This document shows positions 19,875-33,397 of a stretch of 64,000 nucleotides of DNA, piece by piece. The notes below the pieces were generated by a model that saw only the letters and a program-made list of their open reading frames with translations, was not told where the DNA came from and made no database searches. The stretch is from Hevea brasiliensis. Lineage: Eukaryota; Streptophyta; Magnoliopsida; Malpighiales; Euphorbiaceae. The stretch covers positions 71,260,324 to 71,324,323 of the forward strand of contig NC_079505.1 of NCBI RefSeq assembly GCF_030052815.1. Reading direction: 5' to 3'. The translations under genes and the position numbers were made by a program. Position 1 is the first letter of the stretch, and every line of letters starts with the position of its first letter.

Positions 19875-22129
19875 TGTCACGACCCAACTTATGGGCTGGA
19901 CTGGCACTAGGACCTAGGCCAGCCTAAAGCCCTCGAGACCCGTAGTAAGCCTAATTATTCCTCAACCCAACTCTAAGGTCTATTTGGGCCCAATTTCAAG
20001 AATTTAATCGGACAAAGTCCGACCATAAAATGAACAATTTAATGGGGAGTTTTTTACTCGTCCGACCTGTAAACACAATATATAATAAATTGGGAAGCTC
20101 AGCTCACCCTCCACATAATCAAAATATCATAACTCAAATGGGAGCTCAACTCCCTCATCCAATACCATCATGCATACAGTTAATAATTTTACAGGTCCAA
20201 CATAACTTTTATAATATAGACCCAAAATAAAAATAAATGCTTCTAACACATGCGGAGTCTAAAATTTAACTCAATTGTACAAAATACATTAAATACTATT
20301 AATGGATCTACAAAGAAGAAGAGTAGGTTAGCCACAATAAATAATCCTCCTGTAGCCTGAAAAAATAGATGAACAAGAGTGAGCGTTCGATTTAGAGAGT
20401 AAAATACCAATTTTAATTATAATCTCTATAGCTATCTAAAGCTAATGCACCCTGTGGAGTGATATGCAACATTCTCATAATTTTCATACAATTTATATCA
20501 TAACAGCAAAAAGGCAATTTGAAGTACTCACACACCCAACACTGTCAAACAATAAATATATGGAAGCTGATCCCCTATACCTCTGCCAGCGAGTGTCTCT
20601 CAAGCCGGACTTTCGCTTAATAAACCAAATGCGGGGTCCCAGCGAGTGTCTCTCAAGCAGTGTCTATCCCGAAGGACCGGGTCCCAGCGAGTGTCTCTCA
20701 AGCCGTGTCACCCATCCTGTCCATATCCAATACCATACCACACACATGCAACGCACACACACTGCTCCAAATTACTACAAACAACATCCATGACACTTCA
20801 ACAATTATGAATGCAATATAAAATATGCCTAGTGTTTAACTATATAGATACATATTTATAAGTGATGCATAGGCATGTTTGAACATATAATAATATCGAA
20901 ATTATAATTAAAATTAATATTTTATTGACAGACTTAATCGAAGTCACTGTGGCGGCTGGGCGGAGGAGGAAGGCTGTCCCGGCTCACCTGACAATTTTAT
21001 TACAATTATTTAATACATTTGACTCAACACAAACTAAGAAAAGACCAAAGATGTCCTAAGCTGTGCCAAAAATTTGGTAAAGTCTCATTTATACCTAGGA
21101 CCTACCCAACCTGCAAAAGGGCTCAAAATGCACTTCTATATCCACAAATCATATATCAACAACTCAATCACATCACATAGCCCCTCCTGGGCCCATCCAA
21201 ACAGTCAACAATCACAATATGAAAAATTACAGTTTAATCCTTATAATTAACCCTTTTGCAAAAACTACCCAAATGAGCTCTAAAAATTCTAAACTTTGTC
21301 CCGCGGTCCTTAGCAATATTACTAAGCTAATACAAAAGGAATTATAATTTTCTAAGCTACCACGAATATTCTATAGATTTTTAATCCAATTCAAGCACTA
21401 GATAATTAAAGAAAAGTAAGGTTCGGGTTTACCTATGCCAATTCCAACCCTGGGAACACCCTCGGGACATCTGAAAATGGTGGGGTAGCCAAAATCTTGA
21501 CCCAATTCCAAGACTTTTTCGGTAGCTTGTTTGTCCAGCCTGAAATTTACAGATCTAGGCAACCGTTGAATTTCCATGAATTGAAGGTACCTACATGAAG
21601 CCCACAACACAGGGGTTAGTATATAATTTTTACGGAATTTTCTAAGCTCATTTAGTACTCGAAAAAACACTATGAAGTTTCATGGGACCCACCAAAAAAC
21701 GGTGCAGGAAAATTTTGAAATTGGTATTGCCACGAAGCTCTCAACGAGTGGAGCACTCTGGTACTCTTGGTTTTCTCGTGGGGTTCACGGTTTGCGAAAA
21801 ATTTAGCCCAAAAGTCAAAATGAGCTAAAATTTGTCGGACAAAAATTGGGCAAACTGCTCGATAGATTTTGGTATTCTTGGTGTCTATGGAAAGCTCTCG
21901 AGGTGTAGATGAGGTTTGGCACAAGACTCGATCCGATTGGTGGCCGGATCGGCCAAAATCGGCCCGGGAAGAAGAAACGACGCCCGCGCGCAGGGAGGAC
22001 TTTGCGCGACGTTTTCGGCCGTCTGGAGCGTCGGCCGGCGGCGAGGAGGTGGCCTGGAGGTGCACCGGCATGTGGGGGAGGCTGGGGCGGTGGCTAGCCG
22101 GTGAGGGGTGGAGGGAGGAGAGAGAAAAT

Positions 22130-22184
<55 letters not shown>

Positions 22185-22613
22185 CGTCGCGAATGCGCAG
22201 AAGAGAAAAGAAAAAGAGGAAGAGGGCCAGTCTGATTCGAATGATCTGATCAGGTTCAGTTCAATTCGGTCGGACCGATTCAACTGGTCTGATTCAGTTC
22301 AGTTCAATTTGATCGGTTTGATTCATGATACAAAATTTTGAATTTTTACTCTGTCTTGGTACCGAAAACAAGGCCCAAAAATTTCGAAAAATTTTAAAAA
22401 ACTTAGAAAAATTCGTAGAGTCCAAATATATTTTTAGTTTTGCCATGTGGTCTTTAAATTAATTTTTAAAAATCATCAAAGTTTTATATTTTCAGAAAAT
22501 CGAACCCAATTTCTAAAATCCGAAAAATTTCAAATAATTTTCTAAAATTTAAACAAAATAAAATATTAACATCTATCAATAAAATAATTAATTTAAAAAT
22601 TAGAGGTGTTACA
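19875..22613 (-). mobile_element. 3' LTR (family B) of the chromovirus, 2739 bp
   Basis: The plus-strand ends are TGTCACGACC and GGTGTTACA, so the LTR begins TGTAACACC and ends GTCGTGACA in the element's sense. It is homologous to 31202-33783 and 3478-5984. It contains a long pure GA repeat at about 22132-22180. All ORFs inside are spurious. Confidence 0.93.
22132..22180. repeat. (GA)n microsatellite in the 3' LTR
   Basis: The GA run is shared with the other LTR (33354-33393) but differs in length. The third B LTR has only a short imperfect version near 5570. Confidence 0.95.
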
Positions 22614-22627
22614 TTCTTCCCCTCTTA
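22614..22627 (-). other. Polypurine tract of the chromovirus
   Basis: The minus strand reads TAAGAGGGGAAGAA directly against the 3' LTR, which is the expected primer for plus-strand synthesis. Confidence 0.85.
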
Positions 22628-22689
22628 CAGAAAATTCGTCCTCGAATTTTATACAAGGAAGAATAAAATATCAGAATTACACATTAAAT

Positions 22690-23940
22690 AGATAAGGGTA
22701 CTTACTGCGCATGCCCTGCTCTGACTCTCAGGTGCACTCTTCCACTAACTAGCTCCTCCATAAAACCTTAACCATAGAGATCTGTTTTGATCTTAGCTGT
22801 CTCACTTGGTAGTCCACTATGGCTACAGGTTGCTCCTCAAACGTCAAGTTTTCCTTTAGCTCTACTATATCCGGTTGTAACACATGAGAATGATCAAGTA
22901 TGTATTTCCTGAGCATGGAGATGTGAAATACAGGATGAACATGAGAAAAGTTGGGTGGTAACTCCAACCGATAGGCAACTGCTCCAACTCTATCAGTAAC
23001 CTCAAAAAGTTCAATATATCGAGGTGCCAACTTGCCCTTCTTTTTAAATCTCATGACTCCCTTCATCGGAGAAATCTTTACGAATGCGTAATCGCCTACT
23101 ACAAACTCCACATCCCTCCGTCTGGGATCTGCATAACTTTTCTGCCTACTGAAAGCTGTTTTTAATCGTTCCCTGAGTAAAGGAACCATCTCTAAAGTGT
23201 ACTACACTAGGTCTATATCCTGCACCTTCGCTTCTCCCATTTCCATCCAGCACTGAGGAGACCTACACTTTCTGTTATATAGTGCCTCATAAGGTGCCAT
23301 CCCTATGCTAGAATGATAACTGTTATTGTATGCAAACTCCACCAAGGGTAGCTGATCATCCCATTGACCTCCAAAATCCAAAACACATATGCGAAGCATG
23401 TCTTCCAGTGTTTGAATTGTCCTTTTGGACTGCTCGTCTGTCTGAGGGTGGAAAGCGATACTAAAGTTTAACTGTGTGCCAAGTGCCTCCTGCAACTTCC
23501 TCCAAAATCGAGAAGTGAACTGGGGCCCTCTGTCAGATATTATGAAAGCAGGAACTCCATGCAATCTGACTATTTCTCGAATATGGAGCCGGGCGTACTG
23601 TGCAACAGAATATGTGGTCTTCACAAGCAAGAAATGAGCTGATTTAGTTAGACGGTCTATAATTACCCATATCGAATCATATCCCCGTGTGGTACGAGGC
23701 AACCCAGTCACAAAATCCATAGTAATTATTTCCCACTTCCATTATGGGATAGGGAGTTCTTGCAGCTTCCCTAACGGCCTCTGGTGTTTAAACTTCACCT
23801 TCTAACAAGTCAAGCACTTTGACACAAAGTTTACTATGTCTCTCTTCATGCCATTCTACCAGTAGCTATCTTTCACATCATGGTACATCTTGGTGGAGCC
23901 TGGGTGGACATTGTATAGTGTATAATGTGCCTTTCACATG
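22690..23940 (-). pseudogene. Chromovirus integrase plus chromodomain remnant
   Basis: One reading frame is interrupted by several stops. From its start come a zinc-binding region (FVSKCLTC, with a stop after it), then the DDE core: MDFVTGLP with the first Asp, RLTKSAHF, IISDRGPQF with the second Asp, and HPQTDEQSKRTIQTLE with the Glu. Next are a NNSYHSSIGMAPYEALY segment, the C-terminal [27 protein letters not shown] part, and a chromodomain ([22 protein letters not shown], then stops and MRSKYP). DEQS stands where most relatives have DGQS. Two stops cut the chromodomain. Confidence 0.9.
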
Positions 23941-25315
23941 ATTTCATTTATGAGATTGTCCACGTCGGGCACACATATCCTGGAACCTTGCATAAGGGCG
24001 CCATCATTGGCAAATCCAAACTCACCACCTTCACCCTGCTGTACTCTTTCTATGATCTTCATCAATTGCTGGACTCTGTGCTGGGAAATTCTGACTCTAT
24101 CTCGCAGGTCTGGTATCATTGAAAAATGGGCCAATAATACCCCCTCATCAAAAAGATCTAAAATCAGACATTGATCCATCAACTCATGTACTTCTTAAAT
24201 CAATGGTCTCTTCTCCGTTGATATGTGTGCCAAGCTGCCAGAAGATTTTCTACTCAAAGTATCTGCTAATACATTGGCCTTCTCAGGGTGGTACTGGGTG
24301 GTACAATCATAGTCCTTCAGAAGCTCCATCCATCTCCTCTGTCTCAAATTTAAATCCCTCCGTTGGAAGATATACTTCAAACTTTTGTGATCGGTGTATA
24401 TCTCGCACACTTCACTATACAGGTAGTGTCTCCAAATCTTTAGTGCAAAGACTATAGCCACCATTTTCAAATCATGGGTGGGGTAGTTCTGCTCATGCCT
24501 CTTTAGCTGCCTTGAAGACTAAGCCACTACTTTTCCATTATGCATTAAAACACACCTTACGCCAACTCTGGAGGCATTACAGTACACGGTATATCCTTCA
24601 CCACTCATCGGTAATGTCAACACAGGGGCGGTGGTTAGACACTCCTTAAGCTTCTGGAAACTCTCCTCACAATCATCTGTCCAAATGAATGGAACATTCT
24701 TCCGAGTTAACTTAGTTAGGGGAGCTGCTATCCTAGAAAAATCCTGCACAAAACGCCTATAGTAGCCAGCTAGACCCATAAAACTTTGCACCTTAGTGAC
24801 TATTGTAGGCCTAAACCAATTAGTTACAGCCTCAATTTTCTTGGGATCCACTTAAATGCCTTCATTAAAAACCACGTGTCCCAAGAATGAGATGCTTTCT
24901 AGCCAAAATTCACATTTTGAAAATTTGGCATATAGTTGGTGCTCCTTCAAAGTCTGCAACACCATCCTCAAATGCTACACGTGTTCTTCCTCGGTCCGAG
25001 AGTATATTAAAATGTCATCTATGAATACGATGACAAAACGGTTCACGAACGGCCTGAACACCCTGTTCATCAAGTCCATGAAGGCCGCTAGTGCGTTAGT
25101 GAGTCCAAAAGACATCACCAAGAACTCATAATGACCATATCTTGTCCTGAATGTTGTCTTAGACACATCCTCATTCCTAATTCTCAACTGATGGTAGCCT
25201 GATCGTAGGTCTATTTTGGAAAAAAATCTAGCCCCTTGCAGCTGATCAAACAGATAATCGATCCGAAAAAGTGGATACTTATTCTTCACAGTCACCTTGT
25301 TCAGCTGTCTATAAT
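23934..25315 (-). pseudogene. Chromovirus reverse transcriptase and RNase H remnant
   Basis: The RT part shows [29 protein letters not shown] and the catalytic FIDDILIYS (FIDD form of the YxDD box). The connection shows [14 protein letters not shown] and PLTKLTRK. RNase H shows [13 protein letters not shown], where Asn replaces the first catalytic Asp of the usual CDAS motif, and [12 protein letters not shown]...TDHKSLKY. Stops separate these segments, but they remain largely in one frame. The connection to the integrase includes ADTLSRK. Confidence 0.9.
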
Positions 25316-26075
25316 CAATACAACCTCAAGGACCTATCTTTCTTTCTCACAAATAAAGCAGGAGCGCCCCAGGGTGAAGTGCTCGGACGTATGAAACCCT
25401 TGTCCAAAAGCTCCTGTAGTTGCTCCTTTAGCTCTTTCAATTCTGCTGGTGCCATCCTGTAAGGCGGCATTGATATGGTGTTTGTACTCGGCACAACATC
25501 AATGCAGAACTCTATTTCCCTTCCTGGTGGCAACCCTGGAAGCTCCTCAGAGAAGACATCCATGAATTCTCTGACAACAGGAACATTTTTTATGTTAACA
25601 CATTTTACAGATGTATCTCTCACCAATGCCAAATACCCTTGGCATCCATGCCTCAACATTTTTCTAGCATTAATTGCTGACACCAAATTATATGGAGCCA
25701 CGCTCCTGTCACCATCAAAGCTAAACTCTTTCACACCAGGTATATAGAAATATACCTTTTTATTCCTACAGTCTAAAGTGGCATAATGAGTTACCAACCA
25801 ATTCATTCCCAAAATTACATCGAAATCCATTACTAGTAGAGGAACCAAGTCTGCTGGGAGGATCCTTCCACCCATTACTACTGGGCTACCCGGAAAACCA
25901 TATCCACATCTATGTTATCACTAAGCGGGGTAGCTACAGACAAAGGGTATTCTAAAGTTGTAGGGTTTCTACCCAATCTCATGGCAAAAACTGGGGAGAC
26001 AAATGAGTGCGTAGCACCCGGATCATTCAAAACACGAGCCTCACAGGAACAAACTAGAATAATACCTGCCACAAC
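25315..26075 (-). pseudogene. Chromovirus aspartic protease and start of RT
   Basis: The protease segment has LNDPGATHSFVS, with Pro where the active site normally has Ser (DSGATHSF). ILGMNWLVTHYATLDCRNK and the RT entry region (FSEELPGLPPGREIEFCIDVVP, MAPAELKELKEQLQELLDKGFIRPS) follow. This part is in a different frame from the RT catalytic region, showing a frameshift near 25300-25315. Confidence 0.88.
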
Positions 26076-27206
26076 TGCATTGGAAGCCTGAGCATCCTGT
26101 GGGTCAAGGTGAAAACCCGAGCTTGACCCCTACCCTGCGTTGCAGAACCCTGATATTGACTTCTACCTCGTGACCTGCCTCCAAATCCACGTCCTCCTTG
26201 TCCTCGTACATCGAATCGATCACCGCCATGCTGGAAGTACCAGGATACCACTAACGAGGAACATTTGTAACAGAACCCTATGACCCCATCTGTGGCTCGT
26301 TGAACACTGGACATTCTCTAGCAAAGTGACCCTGTTGGCCACACTGGAAACATACTCCTGAACCTATCATACAAGGTCCTGAATGTCCTCTTCTACACTG
26401 TGTGCAAGGCGCCAAGGAGGATCCTGAACTGCATCCGAATCGCCAGTAATCGAATCAGAATTCACCGCTTGGATCCGCACTCGGTGCGAATCCTTGAGAT
26501 TTGTGTTTAAAACTACCCTTCTTGTTGCTTTTACCTCTTCCTCTGTAGTGACTTTGGCTGCCACTATCCGTGGTACCCATGTAGGGAACACCTGAAGAAC
26601 CTTCTGCTTTATTCTTTTTTGCTCTTCCACTGTCATCTCCTGTATAGCTAATCTCAATCTGTCGGGCTTGATCAACTACCATATTAAAAGACTAATCATA
26701 CATCATGGCCAGGTTTGCATACCTTCTGTCTAGCCCCTTTAGGAACCTCTTTACCTTCATATTTTCTGTAGCCAGTGCTGTAGGGGCATACCTGCTCAGT
26801 TCCAGAAATTTTGTAGCATATTCATCTATAGATCTGCCATTCTACCTTAAGGCCTCAATGGCCCACTGCTTTTGATCTCTGAAACTTTCTGGCACAAACC
26901 TGTTGATAAACAGTTCCACAAACTAAGTCCAAGACAAACCTTCAATCCGAGGTAATATATAGTCATTCATCCATTTCCTAGGCACAGGCCCCATGACATG
27001 CTGCACACACTCTATAAGGTTCCTATTAGTCAACTGCAACTCCATCCCTGCCTGTTTGCAGAAATCCAAAAATCGATAGGCATCATTTGACACATCATAA
27101 GTACCAGGCACTAACTTCTTGAAATTAATTATTTGTTTGTAAGGTTCCCCTCTTAGTGCAGTAGACTGCTGCTGTTGGGGAGGGTGGACCATATACAGTG
27201 CCATCA
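26076..27206 (-). pseudogene. Chromovirus gag, C-terminal part
   Basis: It holds a retrotransposon Gag domain (FKKLVPGTYDVSNDAYRFLDF, VMGPVPRKWMNDYI, FINRFVPESFRDQKQ, ELSRYAPTA, KRFLKGLDRRY). It also has one good zinc knuckle, CFQCGQQGHFAREC, near 26310-26350. Several stops and frame changes are present. The N-terminal part lies on the far side of the solo LTR, at about 30755-30985. Confidence 0.85.
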
Positions 27207-30200
27207 TGTGACACCCCTTACCCGACTATAGTGTAGTCGAGCAAGTTATGCCACTCAGTGTGCCGGAGCACTCTATGTTATCTTAATTCATTTTTATCAT
27301 AGTTTTGAAAATAACTTGTGAAATATAATTCATTTATTGAAATTGTAATTTATTTGAGGTTCCGAAAATTTTATAGAAAATCCGGCGGAGTACCGGCTAA
27401 AAATGGAGAAAACAGTTCTTCGGAACCTGTGAAAAACACTTCCTATGATCATATTCAATCAATCCCAACTCCAATTATCAACAAAGTCTCAGAATAATTT
27501 CATCAATTTCATTTATTTCTCAATCATTCCTCTCATGGTACTCATATACAATTCACATTTTGTATCACATCAAGTTACAGCAATTTCTTAACGATTCCTC
27601 TATTTATCATTTCACATCATCATTAGACTCAAATCATAAATAAATTCTCACATGTGATTTATAATCACAAATTACAAGTACTTACATTAATACAAAATTA
27701 TATTACATTTGTTCAAATACATATGTTAAAATAAGAGTTTAATTACCAAATTTACAAAAATCTCAAAATACAAAATGGGACCTAGTGTCCTACCAATGCA
27801 CTGTGGATGGTGAGGTGACACGGACACTATGCAGAACTGTGAATGGCCTTACCCAATCTGTGGTCTACCGGGCCCTCTGTCCAACTCTTCAGTACCTACG
27901 CGTTGCAAAAGCGACGCGCTAAGCATAAAGCTTAGTGGTGCCAATAATACAAGAAAATATAATATGCAAATAAAAATCATAATTTCTTAGCCATTGTTTT
28001 CATAAGAACTGAATAATTACCAACTTAATGTTTAGTCGAGGGCTAATTACGTTTTATGATATTTACTTCTTCATATATTTTGTTAATTATTTTCTTCATT
28101 ATCTTGAGTTTCTTTGTATTCTATCATAATCATTCCTGATATTTAATTTTTCGTATTTTTTTTAACAATCAGTTCAATTACAGTTATACTTTTCCATTCA
28201 TTTGGTTGCCCAAGTAACCTATACTGGACGACTGGACTGGATAACGGGTCGTTGGCACTGGACACCGCGGTGCCTCGGGCCGTCATACCATGGGACGCAG
28301 AACGTCTACCACGTATGCAGTCAGTATGGCTAAAAAGCCATGATATCACATAATCGGGCATAAAAGCCATGAATACGGGCATAAAAGCCATGAATACGGG
28401 CATAAAGCCATGAATACAGGCATAAAGCCTTTCGCGATCGCTAAAACAATACCCTATTGGCATGCCAAACTATCCAAACCAATCTTGTTAGGTATACTAG
28501 GGCATTTGATACTTTAAAATTCTTCAATCTTTGAATTTCAACTTTTGGTGTCACTATTCATTTCATTGGTCAACAAAAAAGTTGACTTTTGCATAGAAAG
28601 TAGGTACATCGAATTTGGCACTTCAAACATACCACATTTTACATTTAAAACTTGTTGGAATAAGTCACCAAATCCATTTCCAAGCTTAGCACTATGCGTA
28701 AATTTGAATTTGTACCATAACTTTACTATTCCATTAGGGATTCTGATGGAAATTTGAGGAAATGGTAAACATGAAAGTTGTTCCTTATTTTGTCTAGTTG
28801 AATTTCTTTTTCGAATCACTCCATTTGGAGTTTTGTAGCTCAAGTTATGGCCAAAATAAGTTTATCGCTCACGCAATCGCTCATGCTGAGATTTTGGGTT
28901 CTGGCAGATTTTGATCCAACTTTGGTCAGTAATTTGATCAAGTTAAGTTCATAATTGGTCTAACTTTCTTCATATGAAATGTTCTACCATGCCTTAGGTT
29001 TTCATCGGTTCAAGAATCGCCTAAATCCGAGTTTTCTAGCGAGTTATAGCCATCCAAACATTCTTGCTCAAGTGAAAATCTGCGAGTTGCAGGTTTGATA
29101 ACTTAACTTTGCTCAATAATTTGAATGGGTTAATGGCATAATTTGGGGTGATGTTCTTCATGAAAGTTGTTTGTCTATATCTTATCTTGTTGCTGTAAAA
29201 CTTTCAGGTCAATTTGACCATTCTACAGTGAGTTATGGCCAAATGAACAGCGATTCTTGCTCATTTGGTCATTTCTGCAGTGCCGTTGCGTGGTATCCGA
29301 ATGGGGCCAACTTTTGGTCCACTTGCTTTGGTCTTTTGGGCATGGTTTCTTCAGAAAAAATGTGCCATTATAAGCCTAGTTTCATGTCCAATTGGCCAAA
29401 CACCAATTGGACTAACACAGCCAAGGATATGGCAGTCCAAGTGGATCAAATCTCACCATCATGTCATTGTCTTTAGGCAACCTACCATTCCACTTTGCCA
29501 TGCCATTTTTCAGTCCAATTTATGGTCAACATACCTCAAATGGTCACTAATTGACCATTAGAATGTTCTTTAACCAATTCATAAGCCAAGTCAAATTTTC
29601 ATTCCTAAACCCTAGCTAAATTTCAAAGTTTTCACAATTTCCTTAATTTCAAATTTCAAAACTTAATCAATTAAATTCCTATCACTTCTCATGCATATAA
29701 CCTCATCAATCATCATCACTAATCATGTATATATGCAGGAATTCATCAAACCCCATAAGGTTCCCAAGGTTGCTGAATTAGGGATGTTTAATTCCTTAAC
29801 TAATTCTTTCAATTTCTTGAATTTCCCACTTAATTTGGCATGCATACTACACCTAAAATTGAAAGAAAAGGTTTTAGTGCACTAACCTTTTATGGCAGAA
29901 TTTCTCCAAGCTTAACTTCACTTTCCTTGTACTCTCTTAGCTGCCAAACACTTCCTCTAGGTCCAAGGATTCATTTTAGTGTTGGGGTCTTGAGGAAATA
30001 TGGTGAGGAAACATGAGAAATGAAGCTTTTGTTTGAAAATCAATGGAGGGAGAAGAGGGAGAGATTCACGTCTTGAGGAAGAAGAAGAAGAAGAGCAGCT
30101 AGTTTTTAATTCCTTTAGCCTTCATTTTGTCTCTTTTATTTGTTAATTTGATAGTTGTTTAAAGGTAATTGGTTAGAGCTCTTAATGACATCATCAAGAT

Positions 30201-30754
30201 GTCATAAATGAGCCTTTCTTTGATTTTTCTTTTCTTTTCATCACTACTCAATTTCAATTTAATTTTTTTAGTAATATTTATTCATATTTTAAATCATAAT
30301 AATTATTTACTCAAGTGGACAAGTCGGTCAAAAATCACCTCTGAAGGCGAAATGACCAAAATGCCCTCTGTTTGGCTTAACGGGTCAAAATTGTCTGTAC
30401 CGATTGAAAAATTTTTCTAAATATTTTCTTGACATTCTAATGCCATAGGAACCTCAATGACCCTTCTCTGGAGTCCCAAAAATTATTTTATGAATTTTTC
30501 CCCGGGTCTAGGGCTCCTCGTTGTGAGAACCGCAACTTCCCTCTGGTTACCCATCGCTTGGGCACCGGCTCATTTGACTTAGTTGTATTTCATTTCTAAA
30601 ATTTTTACTAAATTTTTCTTACTAATATTTGAGTTAATTATGGTTCCTCGCTTTAGTTTAAATATTTTTCCGGACGTTCTAGCTGTCCGGACCGACACCG
30701 GTCACCGGAATAGTAGACTGTGCGGAATTGCTACCGGGAGGATGTTACACATCA
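27202..30754 (-). mobile_element. Solo family 'A' LTR inserted in gag, with CATCA duplications
   Basis: The LTR is 27207-30749 (3543 bp). Its plus-strand ends are TGTGACACCCC and GGATGTTACA, and it is flanked by CATCA at 27202-27206 and 30750-30754. There is no internal retroviral sequence, so it is a solo LTR left by recombination between two LTRs. It is homologous, in reverse complement, to 1-3477. The split gag reads on across it. The minus orientation is by analogy with family B. The ORF-like segments inside are not genes. Confidence 0.93.
28341..28430 (-). repeat. Short tandem repeat array of about 20 bp in the solo LTR
   Basis: About four units of the form ATAAAAGCCATGAATACGGG, the last ones slightly diverged. 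The equivalent array near 2240 has fewer units. Confidence 0.85.
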
Positions 30755-30985
30755 TATCGATGGTTCTCTGTAATCCGGCTTAGATAGCTGCCATTGGGTC
30801 CATGGGACCCTGAGCCATAAAAGACTGATCCTGAACTGGTGGCAACTGCTCTTCTACTTGAGCAGCTCTAGGCCTCCTACCCCGCCTCCTCGAGGCAGGC
30901 GCCTCATTCTGTGCCTACACCACGTCAGGCACATCCGGTTCTGGTGTAGTGGCAGCTCTTCTACTTTTACGTATTTTTCTGAAAT
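30755..30985 (-). pseudogene. Chromovirus gag, N-terminal part
   Basis: Minus-strand translation gives basic, Pro/Gln-rich Gag N-terminal sequence (RRGRRPRAAQVEEQLP, MAQGPMDPMAAI) with stops. It abuts the solo LTR target duplication and continues in the gag fragment below 27201. Confidence 0.75.
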
Positions 30986-31185
30986 TCAGCAGCATTAGCC
31001 CACAAAATTTCAAAACGGCATGTTACATAGCTCTATAGATTTATATTACACACAATTATATAAAGCAGAAACTATAAGCAAAGATGATAATGCAAGATGA
31101 ATGTGGACCATATTTTCCGCATGTGACTCCAATTAGACTCTTCCTAACACTTTAGACAAATATTCCCTATGAATCTGGAGCCTAA

Positions 31186-31197
31186 GCTCTGATACCA
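31186..31197 (-). other. Primer-binding site, initiator Met tRNA
   Basis: The minus strand reads TGGTATCAGAGC, four bases inside the 5' LTR end. This is the canonical tRNA-iMet primer site. Confidence 0.9.
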
Positions 31198-31201
31198 CAT
31201 T

Positions 31202-33351
31202 TGTCACGATCCAATCTATGGGCCGGATCGGCACTAGGACCTAGGCCAACCTAAAGCCCCCGAGGCCCATAGTAAGCCTAACTATTCCTCAACCCAACTC
31301 TAAGGCCCATTTGGGCCCAATTTTAAGAATTCAACCGGGCATAGTCCGGCTATAAAATGAACTATTTAATGGGGAGTTTTTAACTCGTCCGACCTGTAAA
31401 CACAATATATAATAAATTATGGCGCTCAGCTTACCCTCAACATAATCAAAATGTCATAACTCAAATGGGAGCTCAACTCCCTCATTCAATCCCATCATGC
31501 ATACAATTAATAATTTTACAGGTCCAACATAACTTTTATAATACAGGCCCAGAATAAAAATAAGTACTTCTAATACATGCGGAGTCTAAAATTTAACTCA
31601 ATTGTACAAAATACATTAAATACTATTAATGGATCTGCGAAGAAGAAGAGCAGGTTAGCCATAACAAATAATCCTCCTGTAGCCTGAAAAAATAGATGAA
31701 CAGGAGTGAGCGTTCGACTCAGAGAGTAAAATACTAATTTTAATCATAATCTCTATAGCTATCTAAAGCTAATGCACCCTGTGGAGTGATATGCAACATC
31801 CTTATAATTTTCATACAATTCATATCATAACAGTAAAAAGGCAATTTAGAGCACTCACACACCCAACACTGTCAAACAATACATATATGGGAGTTGATCC
31901 CCTATACAACCCTCTTAATCCAACCTCTGCCAGCGAGTGTCTCTCAAGCCAGACTTTCGCTTAATAAACCAAATGCGGGGTCCCAGCGAGTGTCTCTCAA
32001 GTGGTGTCTACCTCAAACGACCGAGTCCCAGCGAGCGTCTCTCAAGCCGTGTCTACCCGTTCTGTCCATATCCAATACCATACCACACACACCTCACTCA
32101 CACACACTGCTCCAAATTACCACAAACAACATCAATGGCACTTCAACAATTATAAATGCAATATAAAACGTGCTTAGTGTTTAGCTACATAGATACATAT
32201 TTATAAGTGATGCATGGGCATGCTTGAACATATAATAATATTGAAATTACAATTAAAATTAATATTTTACTCACATAGTTAACCGAAGTCACTGTGGCGG
32301 CTGGACGGAGGAGGAAGGTTGTCTCGGCTCACCTGCCAATTTTATTACAATTATTTAATACATTTGACTCAACACAAACTAAGAAAAGACTAAAGATATT
32401 CTAAGTCGTGCCGAAAATCCAGCAGAGTCTCCCCTATACCTAGGACCTACCCAACCTGCAAAAGGGCTCAAAATACACTTCTATATCCATAAATCACACA
32501 TCCACAACTCAATCACATCACATAGCCCCTCCTGGGCCCATCCAAACAGTCAACAATCACAATATGAAAAATTACAGTTTAGTCCTTATAATTAATCCTT
32601 ATGTAAAAACTACCCAAATAATCTCTAAAAATTCTAAAACTTTGCCCCGCGGTCCTTAGCAATATTACTAAGCTAATGCAAAAGGAATTGTAATTTCCTA
32701 AGCTACCAGGAATATTCTATGGATTTTTAATCCAATTCAAGCACTAGATAATTAAGAAAAAGTAAGGTTCGGGTTTACCTATGCCAATTTCGACCCTGGT
32801 GATGTGCTCGGGACATTTGACAATGGTGAGATAGCCAAAATCTCGACTAAATTCTAAGACTTTTTCGGTAGTCTATTTGCTTGGCCCGAAATTTACAGAC
32901 TCGGGCAACCGTTGAATTTCCATGAATTGAAGGTACCTACATGAAGCCCATAATACGGGGGCTAGTATATAATTTTTACAGAATTTTTTAAGCTCATTTA
33001 GTGTTCGAAAAAACACTATGAAGTTTTGCAGGACCTACCGAAAAACGGTGTCAGAAAATTTTGAAATTGGTATTGCCGCGAAGCTCTCGACGAGTGGAGC
33101 ATTCTGATACTCTCGGTTTTCTCATAGGGTTCACAGTTTGCGAGAAATTTAGCCCAAAAATAGAAATAGGCTAAAACTTCCCGGACAAAAATTGAGCAAA
33201 CCGCTAGATGGATTTTGGTGTTCTTGGTGTCTATGGAAAACTCTCGAGGTGTAGATGAGGTTTGGCACAAGACCCGGCGAGGGGTGGTGGCCTAGAGGTG
33301 TGCCGGCGTGTGGGGGAGGCTGGGGAGGGGTGGAGGGAGGAGAGAGAAAAT

Positions 33352-33397
<46 letters not shown>

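Noticed and set aside
28143..28463. ORF with repeated MPVFMAF units
   Set aside because: It translates the 20-bp tandem array of LTR A; the unit count differs between copies and no gene context exists.
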